53,698 nucleotides of DNA from Fodinibacter sp038210185 (GTDB lineage Bacteria > Actinomycetota > Actinomycetes > Actinomycetales > Dermatophilaceae). The notes beneath the pieces were generated by a model. It did not search any database. It saw only the letters and a list, made by a program, of their open reading frames with translations, and had not been told where the DNA came from. The DNA is taken from NCBI GenBank assembly GCA_038210185.1, contig JBBQWX010000010.1, positions 1 to 53,698 of the forward strand, given 5' to 3'. The position numbers and the translations under genes were made by a program. Shown here piece by piece: positions 7,530 to 16,740 of the stretch; position 1 is the stretch's first letter; each line of letters opens with the position of its first letter.

Positions 7530-10500
7530 TCAGTCCCAGGGGTCCGGCTCGTCGAGCAGCGCCGCGTCGCCGGTGAACCCGGTTGCAGCCGGCTTGGGCT
7601 CCTCGGCCGGCTCGGCTTCGGTCGGCTTCTGCCTTGCGGCGCCGGATGCCGGTGCCTCCTCGGCCTCGGCGGTCACCTCGCGCTCGGGCACAGGTGCGGT
7701 CTTTGCAGCCCCCGCGGGCTCGGGCGTCCCGAGATCGACCAGTTGGTCACTGGCGGGACGCTCTTCCGGCTGAGGCAGCGGAGCCGCCGCCGGGGTGACG
7801 GGGTCGGCAGGCTCGTCCCACGGGTCCGGTTCGGTGCTGGACGGGTCGACCGTCTTCGCGGCAGCGGCTGGCTCGCCTGGTGAAGCATCCGGACCTGTCG
7901 AAACGGGCTCGTCCCAGGGGTCGGCCTCAGCGGCTGGCTCGCCTGGTGAAGCATCCGGACCTGTCGATACGGGCTCGTCCCAGGGGTCGGCCTCGGCGGC
8001 TGGCTCACCGGGTGAAGCATCCGGACCTGTCGAAACGGGCTCGTCCCAGGGGTCGGCCTCGGCGGCTGGCTCACCGGGTGAAGCATCCGGACCTGTTGAA
8101 ACGGGCTCGTCCCAGGGGTCGGCCTCGGGCTGCGCGGTCGTGGGGGCTGGCTCGCCTGGTGAAGCATCCGGACCTGTCGAAACGGGGTCGTCCCAGGGGT
8201 CGGCCTCCGCCGTCGGCGCAGCGGGTGCGGCCTCGGGCTGCGCGGCCGCGGGTGCGGCAGCGGTGGTCGCTGCTGCGGTTGGTGCGCTCGGCTCGTCCCA
8301 TGGGTCGGCCTCCACCTCCGCCGGTGCCGTGCCAGCAGTGGTCGCAGCAGCTGCCGTGGCCACAGCGGCTGGCGCGGTGACCTCGGGAGCCGGCGCTACC
8401 GGCATCCCCGCCGAGGCGGTGTCGGCAGTGGCGTCGCTTTCGGGCGATGCACGACGCACGGCAGCGAGCAGCATCTGCGCGACGTCGACGACCTCCACCG
8501 ACGTGGCCTCGCCCTCGGCCTGCTTCGCGGTCAACCCGTCGCTGATCATCACCCGACAGAACGGGCAGCCGATGGCGATCCGCTCGGCCCCGGTGGCGAT
8601 GGCCTCCTCGGTGCGATTGGTGTTGATCTGCGTCCCGAGCTTCTCCTCCATCCACATCCGGGCGCCCCCGGCGCCGCAGCAGAACGACGTCTCGCGGGTT
8701 CGCTCCATCTCGCGCAGCTCCACCCCCGGCAACGACTCGATCAGCTCGCGCGGAGGGGCGTACACGCCGTTGTGCCGCCCGAGGTAGCAGGGGTCGTGGT
8801 ACGTCACGGTCGCAGCGGTCGAGGCAGCGTTCTTCGCCGACGACGTGCCGGGCACGTCGCTGGGGAGCGCCACGGGCACGAGCTTCTTGTCGCGCACGAG
8901 CCGGTTGAGCAGCTGGGTGTGGTGCACGACCTCGTAGGACCCGCCGAGCGGGGCGTACTCGTTCTTGATCGTGTTGAAGCAGTGCGCGCAGGTCACGACG
9001 ACCTTCGTGACGCCGAACTCGCCGAAGGTGTCGACGTTCTGCTGGGCGAGGGTCTGGAAGAGCAGCTCGTTCCCGGCCCGCCGGGCCGAGTCGCCGGTGC
9101 AGGTCTCCCCGTTGCCGAGCACCGCGAAGGTCACGCCCGCGGTGTCGAGCAGCTCGGCCACGGCGCGGCTCGTCTGCTTGGCCCGGTCCTCATAGGCCCC
9201 GGCGCAGCCGACCCAGAACAGCCACTCGACGTCCGAGGCCTTCTCGACGTCCTGGCCGAGCACCTTGACCGGGAAGGGGAGGTCCTTGGCCCAGTCGAGC
9301 CGCGCCCGCGCACCCATGCCCCAGGGGTTGCCCTTGCCCTCGAGGTTCTTGAACAGGCCACCCAGCTCACTCGGGAACGCCGACTCGATGAGCGTCTGGT
9401 AGCGGCGCATGTCGATGATGTGGTCGACGTGCTCGATGTCGACCGGGCACTGCTCGACGCAGGCGCCGCAGGTAGTGCACGACCACAGCACGTCGGTGTC
9501 GATGATCGCGCCCGGACCGGCCGGCGCGTAGGCGGCGAGGGAGTCGCCCTCGTACCCGGTGTCGCCGATGAGCGGCACGTCGTCCCAGGACAGGCCTTCC
9601 GGTGCGGGGTGGCCGTGGTGCGCCGGCACGGCCGTGACCCCTGCGGGCACCTTCTCCCGGTCTCCCCCGACCTTGGCCAGCGCCTGCATGTACGGCGCCT
9701 TGGCGTTGGCGTGGTCGCGCAGCCCCATGATGAGCAGCTTGGGGGACAGGGGCTTCTCGGTGTTCCACGCGGGGCACTGGCTCTGGCAGCGGCCGCACTC
9801 GGTGCACGTCGTGAAGTCGAGCAGACCCTTCCAGGTGAAGTCCTCCACACGGCCGACCCCGAGCGAGGCGCCCTCGTCGAGCTCGTCGATCTCCGCCATG
9901 GAGAACGGCTTGCCCGCCACGATGAGCTCCTTGACCGCGCCGAGCGCGATGGGCCGCCGGCCGAACATGACGTTGATCGGCGCCACGAAGATGTGCAGGT
10001 GCTTGGAGTGCAGCACGAAGATGAGGAAGACGAGCATGACGCCGATGTGCAGCAGGAGGCCGACGTGCTCCAGCGCCGTGACGACGGACTCCCCGAGCGG
10101 CTCGATCGCCCGGCCCACCGCGTGCGAGGCGAAGGCGGCGTTCCCGTAGGGGAAGTTGCCGGTGGCCACGCCGGCACCGCGGAACAGGAACATCGTCCAG
10201 ATGACGTTGAAGATCATGAACAGCGTCAGCCAGGCGCCACCGAGGTGCGAGCCCTGGAACCGGGAGTCCCGGCCCAGCCGCGCGGGTGAGTTCTTCACCC
10301 GGATGGCCGCGAACACCAGGATGCCGAGCAGGCCCATGACGGCGATGAAGTCCTGCGCGAAGCCGAGCACGCCCCAGTGGCCGATGACCGGGATGGCGAA
10401 GCCTTCCTTGAACAGGGAGCCGTACGCCTCGAGGTAGACCGTCGCCAGGATGAGGAACGCCCAGAAGACGAAGAAGTGGGCGATGCCGGGGATGGTCCAC

Positions 10501-10697
10501 TTGAGCAGCTTGCGCTGCCCGAAGACCTCGACGACCTGCGTCTTCACCGCGGCGGTGGTGCGACGGGTGACGTTCTCGACCCGGTCGGGCGCGGGCTGCC
10601 CGCTGGCGATCAGCCGGTAGATCCACGACACCCGACGCGCCGCCAGCGGCAACGCGATCGCGGTCATGAGGAGTCCGATGACGAGGACGGCGGTCAT
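7530..10697 (-). CDS. EtfD-like membrane Fe-S oxidoreductase with repetitive tail
   Basis: The 1055-residue protein resembles mycobacterial Rv0338c (EtfD), which passes electrons from fatty-acid oxidation flavoproteins to menaquinone; this role is inferred from family. Order: an N-terminal cytochrome-b/NarI-like domain with five or six helices; two ferredoxin motifs, CTECGRCQSQCP and CTTCGACVEQCP; two cysteine-rich CCG domains (GCAGAYED, VVTCAHCFNTI, DPCYLGRHNGVY, SFCCGAGGARMW); and an Ala/Pro/Glu-rich tail of about 320 residues with repeated ADPWDEP units that ends in DPWD. ATG 10697 has ggag six bases upstream; an ATG 12 bases earlier does not. Monocistronic. The tail is long for the family. 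Confidence 0.85.
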   Translation of the reverse strand: MTAVLVIGLLMTAIALPLAARRVSWIYRLIASGQPAPDRVENVTRRTTAAVKTQVVEVFGQRKLLKWTIPGIAHFFVFWAFLILATVYLEAYGSLFKEGFAIPVIGHWGVLGFAQDFIAVMGLLGILVFAAIRVKNSPARLGRDSRFQGSHLGGAWLTLFMIFNVIWTMFLFRGAGVATGNFPYGNAAFASHAVGRAIEPLGESVVTALEHVGLLLHIGVMLVFLIFVLHSKHLHIFVAPINVMFGRRPIALGAVKELIVAGKPFSMAEIDELDEGASLGVGRVEDFTWKGLLDFTTCTECGRCQSQCPAWNTEKPLSPKLLIMGLRDHANAKAPYMQALAKVGGDREKVPAGVTAVPAHHGHPAPEGLSWDDVPLIGDTGYEGDSLAAYAPAGPGAIIDTDVLWSCTTCGACVEQCPVDIEHVDHIIDMRRYQTLIESAFPSELGGLFKNLEGKGNPWGMGARARLDWAKDLPFPVKVLGQDVEKASDVEWLFWVGCAGAYEDRAKQTSRAVAELLDTAGVTFAVLGNGETCTGDSARRAGNELLFQTLAQQNVDTFGEFGVTKVVVTCAHCFNTIKNEYAPLGGSYEVVHHTQLLNRLVRDKKLVPVALPSDVPGTSSAKNAASTAATVTYHDPCYLGRHNGVYAPPRELIESLPGVELREMERTRETSFCCGAGGARMWMEEKLGTQINTNRTEEAIATGAERIAIGCPFCRVMISDGLTAKQAEGEATSVEVVDVAQMLLAAVRRASPESDATADTASAGMPVAPAPEVTAPAAVATAAAATTAGTAPAEVEADPWDEPSAPTAAATTAAAPAAAQPEAAPAAPTAEADPWDDPVSTGPDASPGEPAPTTAQPEADPWDEPVSTGPDASPGEPAAEADPWDEPVSTGPDASPGEPAAEADPWDEPVSTGPDASPGEPAAEADPWDEPVSTGPDASPGEPAAAAKTVDPSSTEPDPWDEPADPVTPAAAPLPQPEERPASDQLVDLGTPEPAGAAKTAPVPEREVTAEAEEAPASGAARQKPTEAEPAEEPKPAATGFTGDAALLDEPDPWD
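7862..8215 (-). repeat. 66-bp coding repeat in the EtfD-like tail
   Basis: Five copies, read on the minus strand as ADPWDEPVSTGPDASPGEPA with small changes, sit at a 66-bp period. The segment tgaagcatcc recurs at 7881, 7947, 8013 and 8079, then after an extra 15 bp at 8160. Nearly identical DNA copies point to recent unequal exchange or slippage. Related DPWD motifs stand alone before and after the array. Confidence 0.92.
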
Positions 10698-10784
10698 GTG
10701 GTGCTCCATCCGGCGGGGGTGGTGGCTGCGTGGCGGAGCGCCGGCTGCGGTACCGCGGCCAACGCCTCCCGAGTCTATCCATCA

Positions 10785-10798
10785 CTAAGCGCTTGCAT
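10785..10798 (-). promoter_or_regulatory. Candidate TetR-type operator upstream of the EtfD-like gene
   Basis: ctaagcgcttgcat contains the 8-bp palindrome aagcgctt, 90 bp upstream of the EtfD-like start. Sites of this look precede acyl-CoA dehydrogenase and beta-oxidation genes controlled by TetR repressors in actinobacteria, as far as I recall, which would suit an electron acceptor of beta-oxidation. No regulator gene is adjacent. Confidence 0.4.
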
Positions 10799-10900
10799 AC
10801 CTTCGTGTGATGCTCACCCTACCGACGGGTAGCAGCAAGACCTCGGCCCGGTAGCAGGTGTCGAAGGACGGCGTTCACCTGCCCGTTTTCCACCCCAGGA

Positions 10901-10942
10901 CGTGGGTGGACATCGTCGCCGACCCGACGATCGTCACCCACG
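10901..10942. repeat. 18-nt imperfect inverted repeat in an intergenic gap
   Basis: Arms 10901-10918 and 10925-10942 pair at 16 of 18 positions (one G-T) around a 6-nt loop. The gap 10698-11060 holds this hairpin, the candidate operator and probably the two divergent promoters; no gene is seen in it. The hairpin could be an attenuator in the leader of the YCII/sigma pair or a protein-binding palindrome. Confidence 0.6.
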
Positions 10943-11060
10943 ATCGCAGGGGGCGGCGGATGCCGGATGCCGGGTTGTCCTTCTCGCGGCACCTCGTTCG
11001 TCTCTAGGGTGAGGCCGGACACCGGTGCGGCCCGACCACCGAAGGACCGAGGAGCCCCCC

Positions 11061-11408
11061 ATGACCCAGTACGCCGCCCTCATCTACTCCGCTGACGTGG
11101 ACTGGAGCTCGCCCGAGTACGCCTCGGAGATGGTTGAGTACAACGCGTTCGCCGAGGCGGCCAGCGCCGTCATCCGCGGTGGTGCCGCGCTCTACCCCAC
11201 CTCGACCGCGACCACCGTGCGGCTCGAGGCCAAGGGCGGCACGCCGATGACGACCGACGGGCCCTACGCCGAGACCAAGGAGGCCCTGACCGGCTTCTAC
11301 CTGCTCGAGTGCGCCGACCTCGACGAGGCGGTGCGGGTCGCCGCCACCATCCCCGCCGCGTGGGACGGGGTCATCGAGGTGCGCCCCGTCATCGAGTTCC
11401 CGATGTGA
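11061..11408 (+). CDS. YCII/DGPF-domain protein, partner of an ECF42 sigma factor
   Basis: The 115-residue protein belongs to the YCII-related family. The DGPF-type core is seen as MTTDGPYAETKEALTGFYLLECADLDEA, followed by VRPVIEF. Such proteins are encoded next to ECF42 sigma factors throughout actinobacteria and proteobacteria; whether they bind the sigma factor or a small signal is not settled. ATG 11061 follows a ggag site. Its final codons overlap the sigma start (ATGTGA), so the two are coupled. Confidence 0.88.
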   Translation: MTQYAALIYSADVDWSSPEYASEMVEYNAFAEAASAVIRGGAALYPTSTATTVRLEAKGGTPMTTDGPYAETKEALTGFYLLECADLDEAVRVAATIPAAWDGVIEVRPVIEFPM

Positions 11409-12658
11409 GCAGCGTTGCCTCGGGGGCGGGTTCGCTCGCCCCCGAGGACGCGCACCGCGCCCTGGCCGAGATCGTCCGGGTCGCCGGCCGTGATGTCCTC
11501 GCCACCCTCGCCCGCTGGACCGGCAACCTCGCACTCGCCGAGGATGCCGTGCAGGACGCCAGCGTGCGCGCGCTGCAGACCTGGCCGCGCGACGGCATCC
11601 CCGACCACCCGGTCGCCTGGTTGCGCACCACCGCACGGCGCTGCGCCGTCGACCTGATCCGCCGTGAGGTCGTGCGCGGCCCCAAGGAGGCCCTTGCGCT
11701 CGGCCCGCTGACCGACACCGTGCTGCCCGAGGAGGACCCCGGCCCTGAGGTCGTCGAGGACGACCTGCTGCGGCTGGTCTTCACCTGCTGCCACCCCAGC
11801 CTCGCGCCGGAGACCCGGGTCGCCCTGGCCCTGCGCACCCTGTGCGGGCTGAGCACCGAGGAGGTGGCCCGCGCACTCCTCGTCTCCGAGCCGACGATGG
11901 CCAAGCGCCTCACCCGCGCCCGGCAGAAGATCCGGCTGGCCGGCATCCCCTACCGGGTGCCGTCGGCGCACGACCTGCCCGAGCGCTGGGACACCGTGCT
12001 CGCCACGACCTACCTGATGTTCAACGAGGGGTATGCCGCCACGGCCGGCCCGGAGCTGACCCGACCTGCGCTCGTGGCCGAGGCGCTGCGGCTCACCCGG
12101 CTGCTGCACCGCCTTCGCCCGCGGGACCCGGGGGCGACGGGCCTGCTCGCGCTGATCCTGCTCCAGGACTCGCGCCGCGCCGCGCGCACCGACGCGGCGG
12201 GCGGCGCCGTGCTGCTGGCCGACCAGGACCGTGCCCGGTGGGACCACGCCGCCATCGCCGAGGCCGTGCCGCTCGTGGGGGAGGGCCTGCGGCTGTCGCC
12301 CGCCCACCCCGACCCGTACGTCGTGCAGTCGACGATCGCGGCCTGCCACGCGCTCGCGCCCTCGTGGCAGGAGACCGACTGGGCGGCCATCGAGTCCTGG
12401 TACGACGTGCTGCTGCGGGTCGACGACGGGCCGGTGGTGCGGCTCAACCGCGCCGTCGCCGTGGCCGAGGCCCGAGGTCCGGCCGAGGCGCTGGCGCTCG
12501 TCGACGCGATCGACGGCTTGCGGGAGTACCCGCTCTGGCACGCCACCCGGGCTGCCCTGCTGCGACGGCTCGACCGGCCCACCGAGGCCGCCACCGCCGA
12601 CGAGCAGGCCCGCCGGCTGCCGCTCAACGCGGTGCAGCGCGACCTGCTCGACGGCTGA
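11405..12658 (+). CDS. ECF42-type RNA polymerase sigma factor
   Basis: The 417-residue protein has region 2 (ALAEIVRVAGRDVLATLARW, then LAEDAVQDASVRALQTWP and a WLRTTARRCAVDLIRR helix), region 4 (LRTLCGLSTEEVARALLVSEPTMAKRLTRARQKIR), and a long C-terminal TPR-like helical extension with LLHRLRPRDPGATGLLALILLQDSRR. That extension defines the ECF42 group and replaces the usual anti-sigma control. GTG 11405 is used because it overlaps the YCII stop and the family N-terminus begins there. Targets cannot be read from the window. Confidence 0.88.
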   Translation: MSSVASGAGSLAPEDAHRALAEIVRVAGRDVLATLARWTGNLALAEDAVQDASVRALQTWPRDGIPDHPVAWLRTTARRCAVDLIRREVVRGPKEALALGPLTDTVLPEEDPGPEVVEDDLLRLVFTCCHPSLAPETRVALALRTLCGLSTEEVARALLVSEPTMAKRLTRARQKIRLAGIPYRVPSAHDLPERWDTVLATTYLMFNEGYAATAGPELTRPALVAEALRLTRLLHRLRPRDPGATGLLALILLQDSRRAARTDAAGGAVLLADQDRARWDHAAIAEAVPLVGEGLRLSPAHPDPYVVQSTIAACHALAPSWQETDWAAIESWYDVLLRVDDGPVVRLNRAVAVAEARGPAEALALVDAIDGLREYPLWHATRAALLRRLDRPTEAATADEQARRLPLNAVQRDLLDG

Positions 12659-12823
12659 GCGCGGGGTGCAGCACCACGAGACGCCGTTGTGCGGGCCGAT
12701 AACCCTCTGTTGGAATACGTATAAGCAGGCGACGGTTGGCATCGTCGTCGGCAGTACCCAGCCGGATGCCGTGTGCCCATGCCGGGCACCCGGGCCCGGC
12801 CCCGTTCCAGCGAAAGGCCTTCG

Positions 12824-13753
12824 ATGCCCATCCTCGACGACGTGACCCAGGCCGTCGGCAACACCCCGCTCGTCCGGCTCAACCGGATCATCGACGGGGA
12901 TGCGATCGTTGCCGCCAAGCTCGAGTTCTACAACCCGGCGAGCTCGGTCAAGGACCGCATCGGCGTCGCGATCATCGACGCCGCGGAGGCCTCCGGTGAC
13001 CTGAAACCGGGCGGCACGATCGTCGAGGCCACATCGGGCAACACCGGCATCGCGCTCGCCATGGTCGGCGCGGCGCGCGGCTACAAGGTCGTGCTCGCGA
13101 TGCCCGAGTCGATGAGCAAGGAGCGGCGCGCGCTGCTCCGCGCCTACGGTGCCGAGCTGATCCTCACCGATCCCTCCACGGGGATGAAGGGCGCCGTCGC
13201 CAAGGCTGATGAGATCGTCGCCGAGCGCGAGGGGGCCGTGCTGGCCCGCCAGTTCGCCAACGTCGCGAACCCCGAGATCCACCGCAGGACGACCGCGGAG
13301 GAGATCTGGAAGGACACCGACGGCGAGGTCGACATCGTCGTGGCCGGCATCGGCACCGGTGGCACCATCACCGGCGTCGGCCAGATGCTGAAGTCCCGCA
13401 AGCCCGGCGTGCAGATCGTCGCCGTAGAGCCCGCGGAGTCGGCCATCCTCAACGGCGGCGCCCCCGGCCCGCACAAGATCCAGGGCATCGGCGCGAACTT
13501 CGTGCCCGAGATCCTCGACACCACCGTCTACGACGAGGTCATCGACGTCAACGCCGAGACCTCGGTGCAGTGGGCCCGTCGCGCCGCCACCGAGGAGGGC
13601 CTGCTCGTCGGTCTCTCGTCCGGTGCCGCGCTGGCCGCCGCCAACCAGGTCGCCTCGCGCCCTGAGAACGCCGGCAAGACGATCGTCGTCATCATCCCGA
13701 GCTTCGGCGAGCGCTACCTGTCGACGATCCTGTTCGAGGGTCTCGTCGACTGA
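12824..13753 (+). CDS. cysK: O-acetylserine sulfhydrylase (cysteine synthase A)
   Basis: The 309-residue PLP enzyme makes cysteine from O-acetylserine and sulfide. Seen are TPLVRLNRI, the lysine motif NPASSVKDRIG that binds PLP, the substrate loop EATSGNTGIALA, the phosphate-binding GTGGTITGVG and the C-terminal GLSSGAAL. Length is normal. ATG 12824 has a gaaagg site; the 165-bp gap upstream contains an AT-rich stretch (ttggaatacgtataag, 12710-12725) that may belong to its promoter. It is followed after one base by cysE, so both steps of cysteine synthesis are cotranscribed. Confidence 0.96.
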   Translation: MPILDDVTQAVGNTPLVRLNRIIDGDAIVAAKLEFYNPASSVKDRIGVAIIDAAEASGDLKPGGTIVEATSGNTGIALAMVGAARGYKVVLAMPESMSKERRALLRAYGAELILTDPSTGMKGAVAKADEIVAEREGAVLARQFANVANPEIHRRTTAEEIWKDTDGEVDIVVAGIGTGGTITGVGQMLKSRKPGVQIVAVEPAESAILNGGAPGPHKIQGIGANFVPEILDTTVYDEVIDVNAETSVQWARRAATEEGLLVGLSSGAALAAANQVASRPENAGKTIVVIIPSFGERYLSTILFEGLVD

Positions 13754-13754
13754 C

Positions 13755-14348
13755 ATGAGCCTCATCCGTGCCGCCCGGGCGAGAATCCGCGAGGACCTCG
13801 ACGCTGCGATGCTGCGTGACCCCGCAGCAGAGACACGCGTCGATGTCGCCGTGAACTCGCCGGGGCTGCACGCGATCTGGGCCTATCGGGGCCTGCACCG
13901 GTTGTGGCAGAGACCTGCTGGCCGCCCCGCCGCCCGCGTGCTCTCGACCGTCGTGCGGTCATTGACCGGGGTCGAGATCCACCCCGGCGCGCAGATCGGG
14001 CGCCGCTTCTTCATCGACCACGGGATGGGGGTCGTCATCGGCGCGACCGCGGTCGTCGGCGACGACGTCATGCTCTATCACGGCGTCACGCTGGGCGGCC
14101 GGTCGCTCGCCCGTGGCACCAAGCGGCATCCCACCGTCGGTGACCGGGTGACCATCGGCGCGGGCGCCCGGGTGCTCGGCGACATCGAGATCGGCGACGA
14201 CGTGCAGATCGGCGCCAACTCGGTGGTCGTGAAGCCGGTACCGGCGGGTGCGGTCGCTACCGGCATCCCGGCCCGGGTCCGCTTCCCGACGCATGCCCAC
14301 GAGGACCCCTACGACGCGCTCTTCTCCGAGCCCGCCCTGTTCATCTGA
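13755..14348 (+). CDS. cysE: Serine O-acetyltransferase
   Basis: The 197-residue enzyme acetylates serine with acetyl-CoA, feeding CysK. It is the short EpsC/CysE form, with a brief N-terminal helical part and a left-handed beta-helix of hexapeptide repeats: IHPGAQIGRRFFIDHGMGVVIGATAVVGDDVMLYHGVTLGG, then KRHPTVGDRVTIGAGARVLG. The catalytic His-Asp pair lies in the DHGMG and YHGVT segments. ATG 13755 is one base after the cysK stop. Its end overlaps the convergent CHAT gene by 8 bp. Confidence 0.95.
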   Translation: MSLIRAARARIREDLDAAMLRDPAAETRVDVAVNSPGLHAIWAYRGLHRLWQRPAGRPAARVLSTVVRSLTGVEIHPGAQIGRRFFIDHGMGVVIGATAVVGDDVMLYHGVTLGGRSLARGTKRHPTVGDRVTIGAGARVLGDIEIGDDVQIGANSVVVKPVPAGAVATGIPARVRFPTHAHEDPYDALFSEPALFI

Positions 14349-16740
14349 GTGCCGGGTCGCCCGGGGTGGCGCTCCAGTCCGAGCCGTAGAGGCAGAACAC
14401 TCCCGCTGCCGGCAGTTCCCGCACGACGCCGGCCCATGCCTCGGCTGCGTCGGCCCCGGTCGACAGCACCCGGTGGTAGGCCACCATCGCATCAGCCGCG
14501 ACGTGGTCGGCGACCGGCGACACCGCCGCGAGCACGCTGGTCGCCCCCAGCGCCATCAGGGCGATGGCCAGGCCCAGTGGCTCATCGCCGGGGCGCGTCG
14601 AGAACTGCCCGACGTCGCAGGCCGCCAGCGAGACATGCTCGGCAGCGACCGGTCGCGGGAACTCGCGTGCGAAGACCGGGCCGTCGGCCATCTGCACCGA
14701 CGAGAACAGAGGGCTCTGCGCCTCGTGCACCCCGTGCGCCGCGAGGTGCACGACCCGCGAGCTGCCGAGCGCCCGGACGACCTCGTCGCTCGTCGCGGGA
14801 GCGATCTCGTCCGGCACCGGGTCGATCGACCACGACGACCGGATCGCCCGGATCTCAGGGCCGGTGCGGCCCAGCCCGGGGCCGTAGAGCGCGGACACTC
14901 TCGTGACCCACTCGGCCCCCGAGGGTCGCGACGGGCCACGGACCCACCGGGTCAGTGACGGCGGTACCGTCACCGGCCGGCCGAGCAGGCTGGGCATCAA
15001 GCTCCAGGGGACCGCGGCGAGGGAGCCCGACGGGATGACGACGACCCGCCGGTCGCGCGAGCAGCCCAGCCCCAGGCCGGCCGTGGTGAGGGTCGCGTCG
15101 ACCGCGGCCAGGGACGAGGCCGTCGCGCGGGCCAGGGACAGCTCCATCGGCGACCCGGCCGTCACCATGACCCGGGCCCGCAGGTCGCGGCGCAACCGGG
15201 CGAGCTGCTCACGCACCAGCGAGACCGTGCCGGTGCGCACCACCTCGAGGTTGCCGTCGTCCAGGACGATGGTCCAGAGCTCGTCACCGGCCTCGAAGAA
15301 CTCCACGATGGTGGCTTCGCGGTCGGTCGTGGCGGCGCGGGCCTCGTCGGCGTCCACGGGCGCAAGTGTCCCCGCCGAGGTGCCGCCGACCGTGAGGGTC
15401 CACTCCCGCTGGGCCACCTGGTCCTCGACCTGACCGATCTCGGCGACGAGCTCGCCGGAGGCATGACCCTCACGCTCGGCCGCGACGCGCCGCAGCCGCC
15501 GCAGCTCGCGGGTCATCGCGGTCAGCTCCGGGTCGGTCGAGGTGGTCACCGGGTTGATCCGGTGCGAGATGGCCCGCCACCGCTCGATGCTCGTGAGGAT
15601 GCCGTCCTTGTCCTGACTGCGTAGCGCGCGCCCGACGTCGAATGCGGCGAGGCGGCGGCCGTGCAGGGCCAGGGCCGCGCGTACGTCCAGGCTCGAGGAC
15701 TGGAACTGGTGAGCGGCCAGCAGACGGTTGCCCGTGGTGATCCGGCGCTCGGCCTCGACCTGGCGGCCCCGGGCGTGGTCGAGCCGGGCGCGCACCAGGG
15801 TCTCGTGCAGCCGGGCCGCGAGCGAGTCCCGGTTCGTGCGCTCCAGGGTGGCGAGCCGACGCTCGGCGCCATCGACGTCACCCAGGAGCAGCCGGGCCTC
15901 GGCCTCCAGCCGCACCGCGGCCCGGTCGGCCACCGTGCCGGCCGCCGGGTGGGCGTTGCGGCTGGCGAGGTCGGCGACGACGGACGTGAGGTCGCGCCCG
16001 GCCGCGACGTCGATGGTCGACCGGATGAGGGCGGCGTCGCGCACCAGCTCGTCGACCTGTCGCGTGCGGTAGGCGGCCAGCGCGGCGCGGATGTGCCGGC
16101 GGGCGCCGTCGAGGTCGTTGACGAGGAGGTCGCAACGGGCCAGGCGTGCACTGATCTCACCCTCCTCCAGGCGGTGGCCCTCGGAGCGGGCCGACCCCAG
16201 GGCGTCCTGCAGCACGCTGCGGGCCTTGTCGACCAGGCCGGCCTCGAGCAGCACCTCTGCGTGGTCGAGGCGGGCGCGGTCGCGGCTGACCGAGGCCTCC
16301 ATCCGGTCGGCCACCCGCATGAGCAGCAGCGCGCGTGCGAGGTCGCCGTCGACGAAGGCCAGGCAGGCGAGGTTGTGGCGCGCCTTGAACTCCTGCTCCG
16401 GCAGACCGTGCGCGGCGGCGGTCTCCGCGGCCCGGGTGAGGTCGGCCTCGGCCAGGGTGCTGTGCCCGAGCCCGAGGTGGGCCAACCCGCGGTTGATGAG
16501 CAGGGCGCACCGCTGGCTCGGGTTGAGGGTGTCCTCGTCGTCGCCCACACCCTCGAGCGCGGCCAGGGACGCCGTCCAGTCGCCGCCACGGACGTGGATG
16601 ACTCCCTCCTGGATGTGGCTCAGGGCGATGAGCAGCCGGTCGTCGATCGTCGCCGCCTGCTCCCGCGCATCGCGCAGCATGGCCAGGGCCGGGCCGAGGC
16701 CGTTCACCTCGAGCTCGGTCCACGACCGGGTGATCAGCAC
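14341..16740 (-). CDS. TPR-CHAT protease
   Basis: The protein has an N-terminal array of TPR-like helical repeats and a C-terminal CHAT (caspase HetF associated with TPR) domain. The catalytic dyad is visible as VVHLAAHGVHEAQSPLF (His) and VSLAACDVGQ (Cys), in the caspase-like order. The first standard start (GTG, 16740) gives 799 residues, but coding-like sequence continues in frame for 50 more codons up to the stop of the upstream gene (DPVALADAYLAAARQDNE, a TPR start) with no ATG/GTG/TTG; an ATC at 16896 with agga six bases before is one possible start. It is last in a coupled cassette with a subtilase, an ECF sigma factor and a small beta protein. No signal peptide: cytosolic. Confidence 0.85.
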   Translation of the reverse strand: MLITRSWTELEVNGLGPALAMLRDAREQAATIDDRLLIALSHIQEGVIHVRGGDWTASLAALEGVGDDEDTLNPSQRCALLINRGLAHLGLGHSTLAEADLTRAAETAAAHGLPEQEFKARHNLACLAFVDGDLARALLLMRVADRMEASVSRDRARLDHAEVLLEAGLVDKARSVLQDALGSARSEGHRLEEGEISARLARCDLLVNDLDGARRHIRAALAAYRTRQVDELVRDAALIRSTIDVAAGRDLTSVVADLASRNAHPAAGTVADRAAVRLEAEARLLLGDVDGAERRLATLERTNRDSLAARLHETLVRARLDHARGRQVEAERRITTGNRLLAAHQFQSSSLDVRAALALHGRRLAAFDVGRALRSQDKDGILTSIERWRAISHRINPVTTSTDPELTAMTRELRRLRRVAAEREGHASGELVAEIGQVEDQVAQREWTLTVGGTSAGTLAPVDADEARAATTDREATIVEFFEAGDELWTIVLDDGNLEVVRTGTVSLVREQLARLRRDLRARVMVTAGSPMELSLARATASSLAAVDATLTTAGLGLGCSRDRRVVVIPSGSLAAVPWSLMPSLLGRPVTVPPSLTRWVRGPSRPSGAEWVTRVSALYGPGLGRTGPEIRAIRSSWSIDPVPDEIAPATSDEVVRALGSSRVVHLAAHGVHEAQSPLFSSVQMADGPVFAREFPRPVAAEHVSLAACDVGQFSTRPGDEPLGLAIALMALGATSVLAAVSPVADHVAADAMVAYHRVLSTGADAAEAWAGVVRELPAAGVFCLYGSDWSATPGDPALR

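Noticed and set aside
7862..8215. CRISPR-like periodic repeats
   Set aside because: The 66-bp units are contiguous, without unique spacers, and encode a peptide repeat in frame.
8772..10289. 505-codon plus-strand frame opposite the EtfD-like gene
   Set aside because: It covers the ferredoxin motifs in antisense and shows only low-complexity Val/Gly/Asp/Arg sequence.
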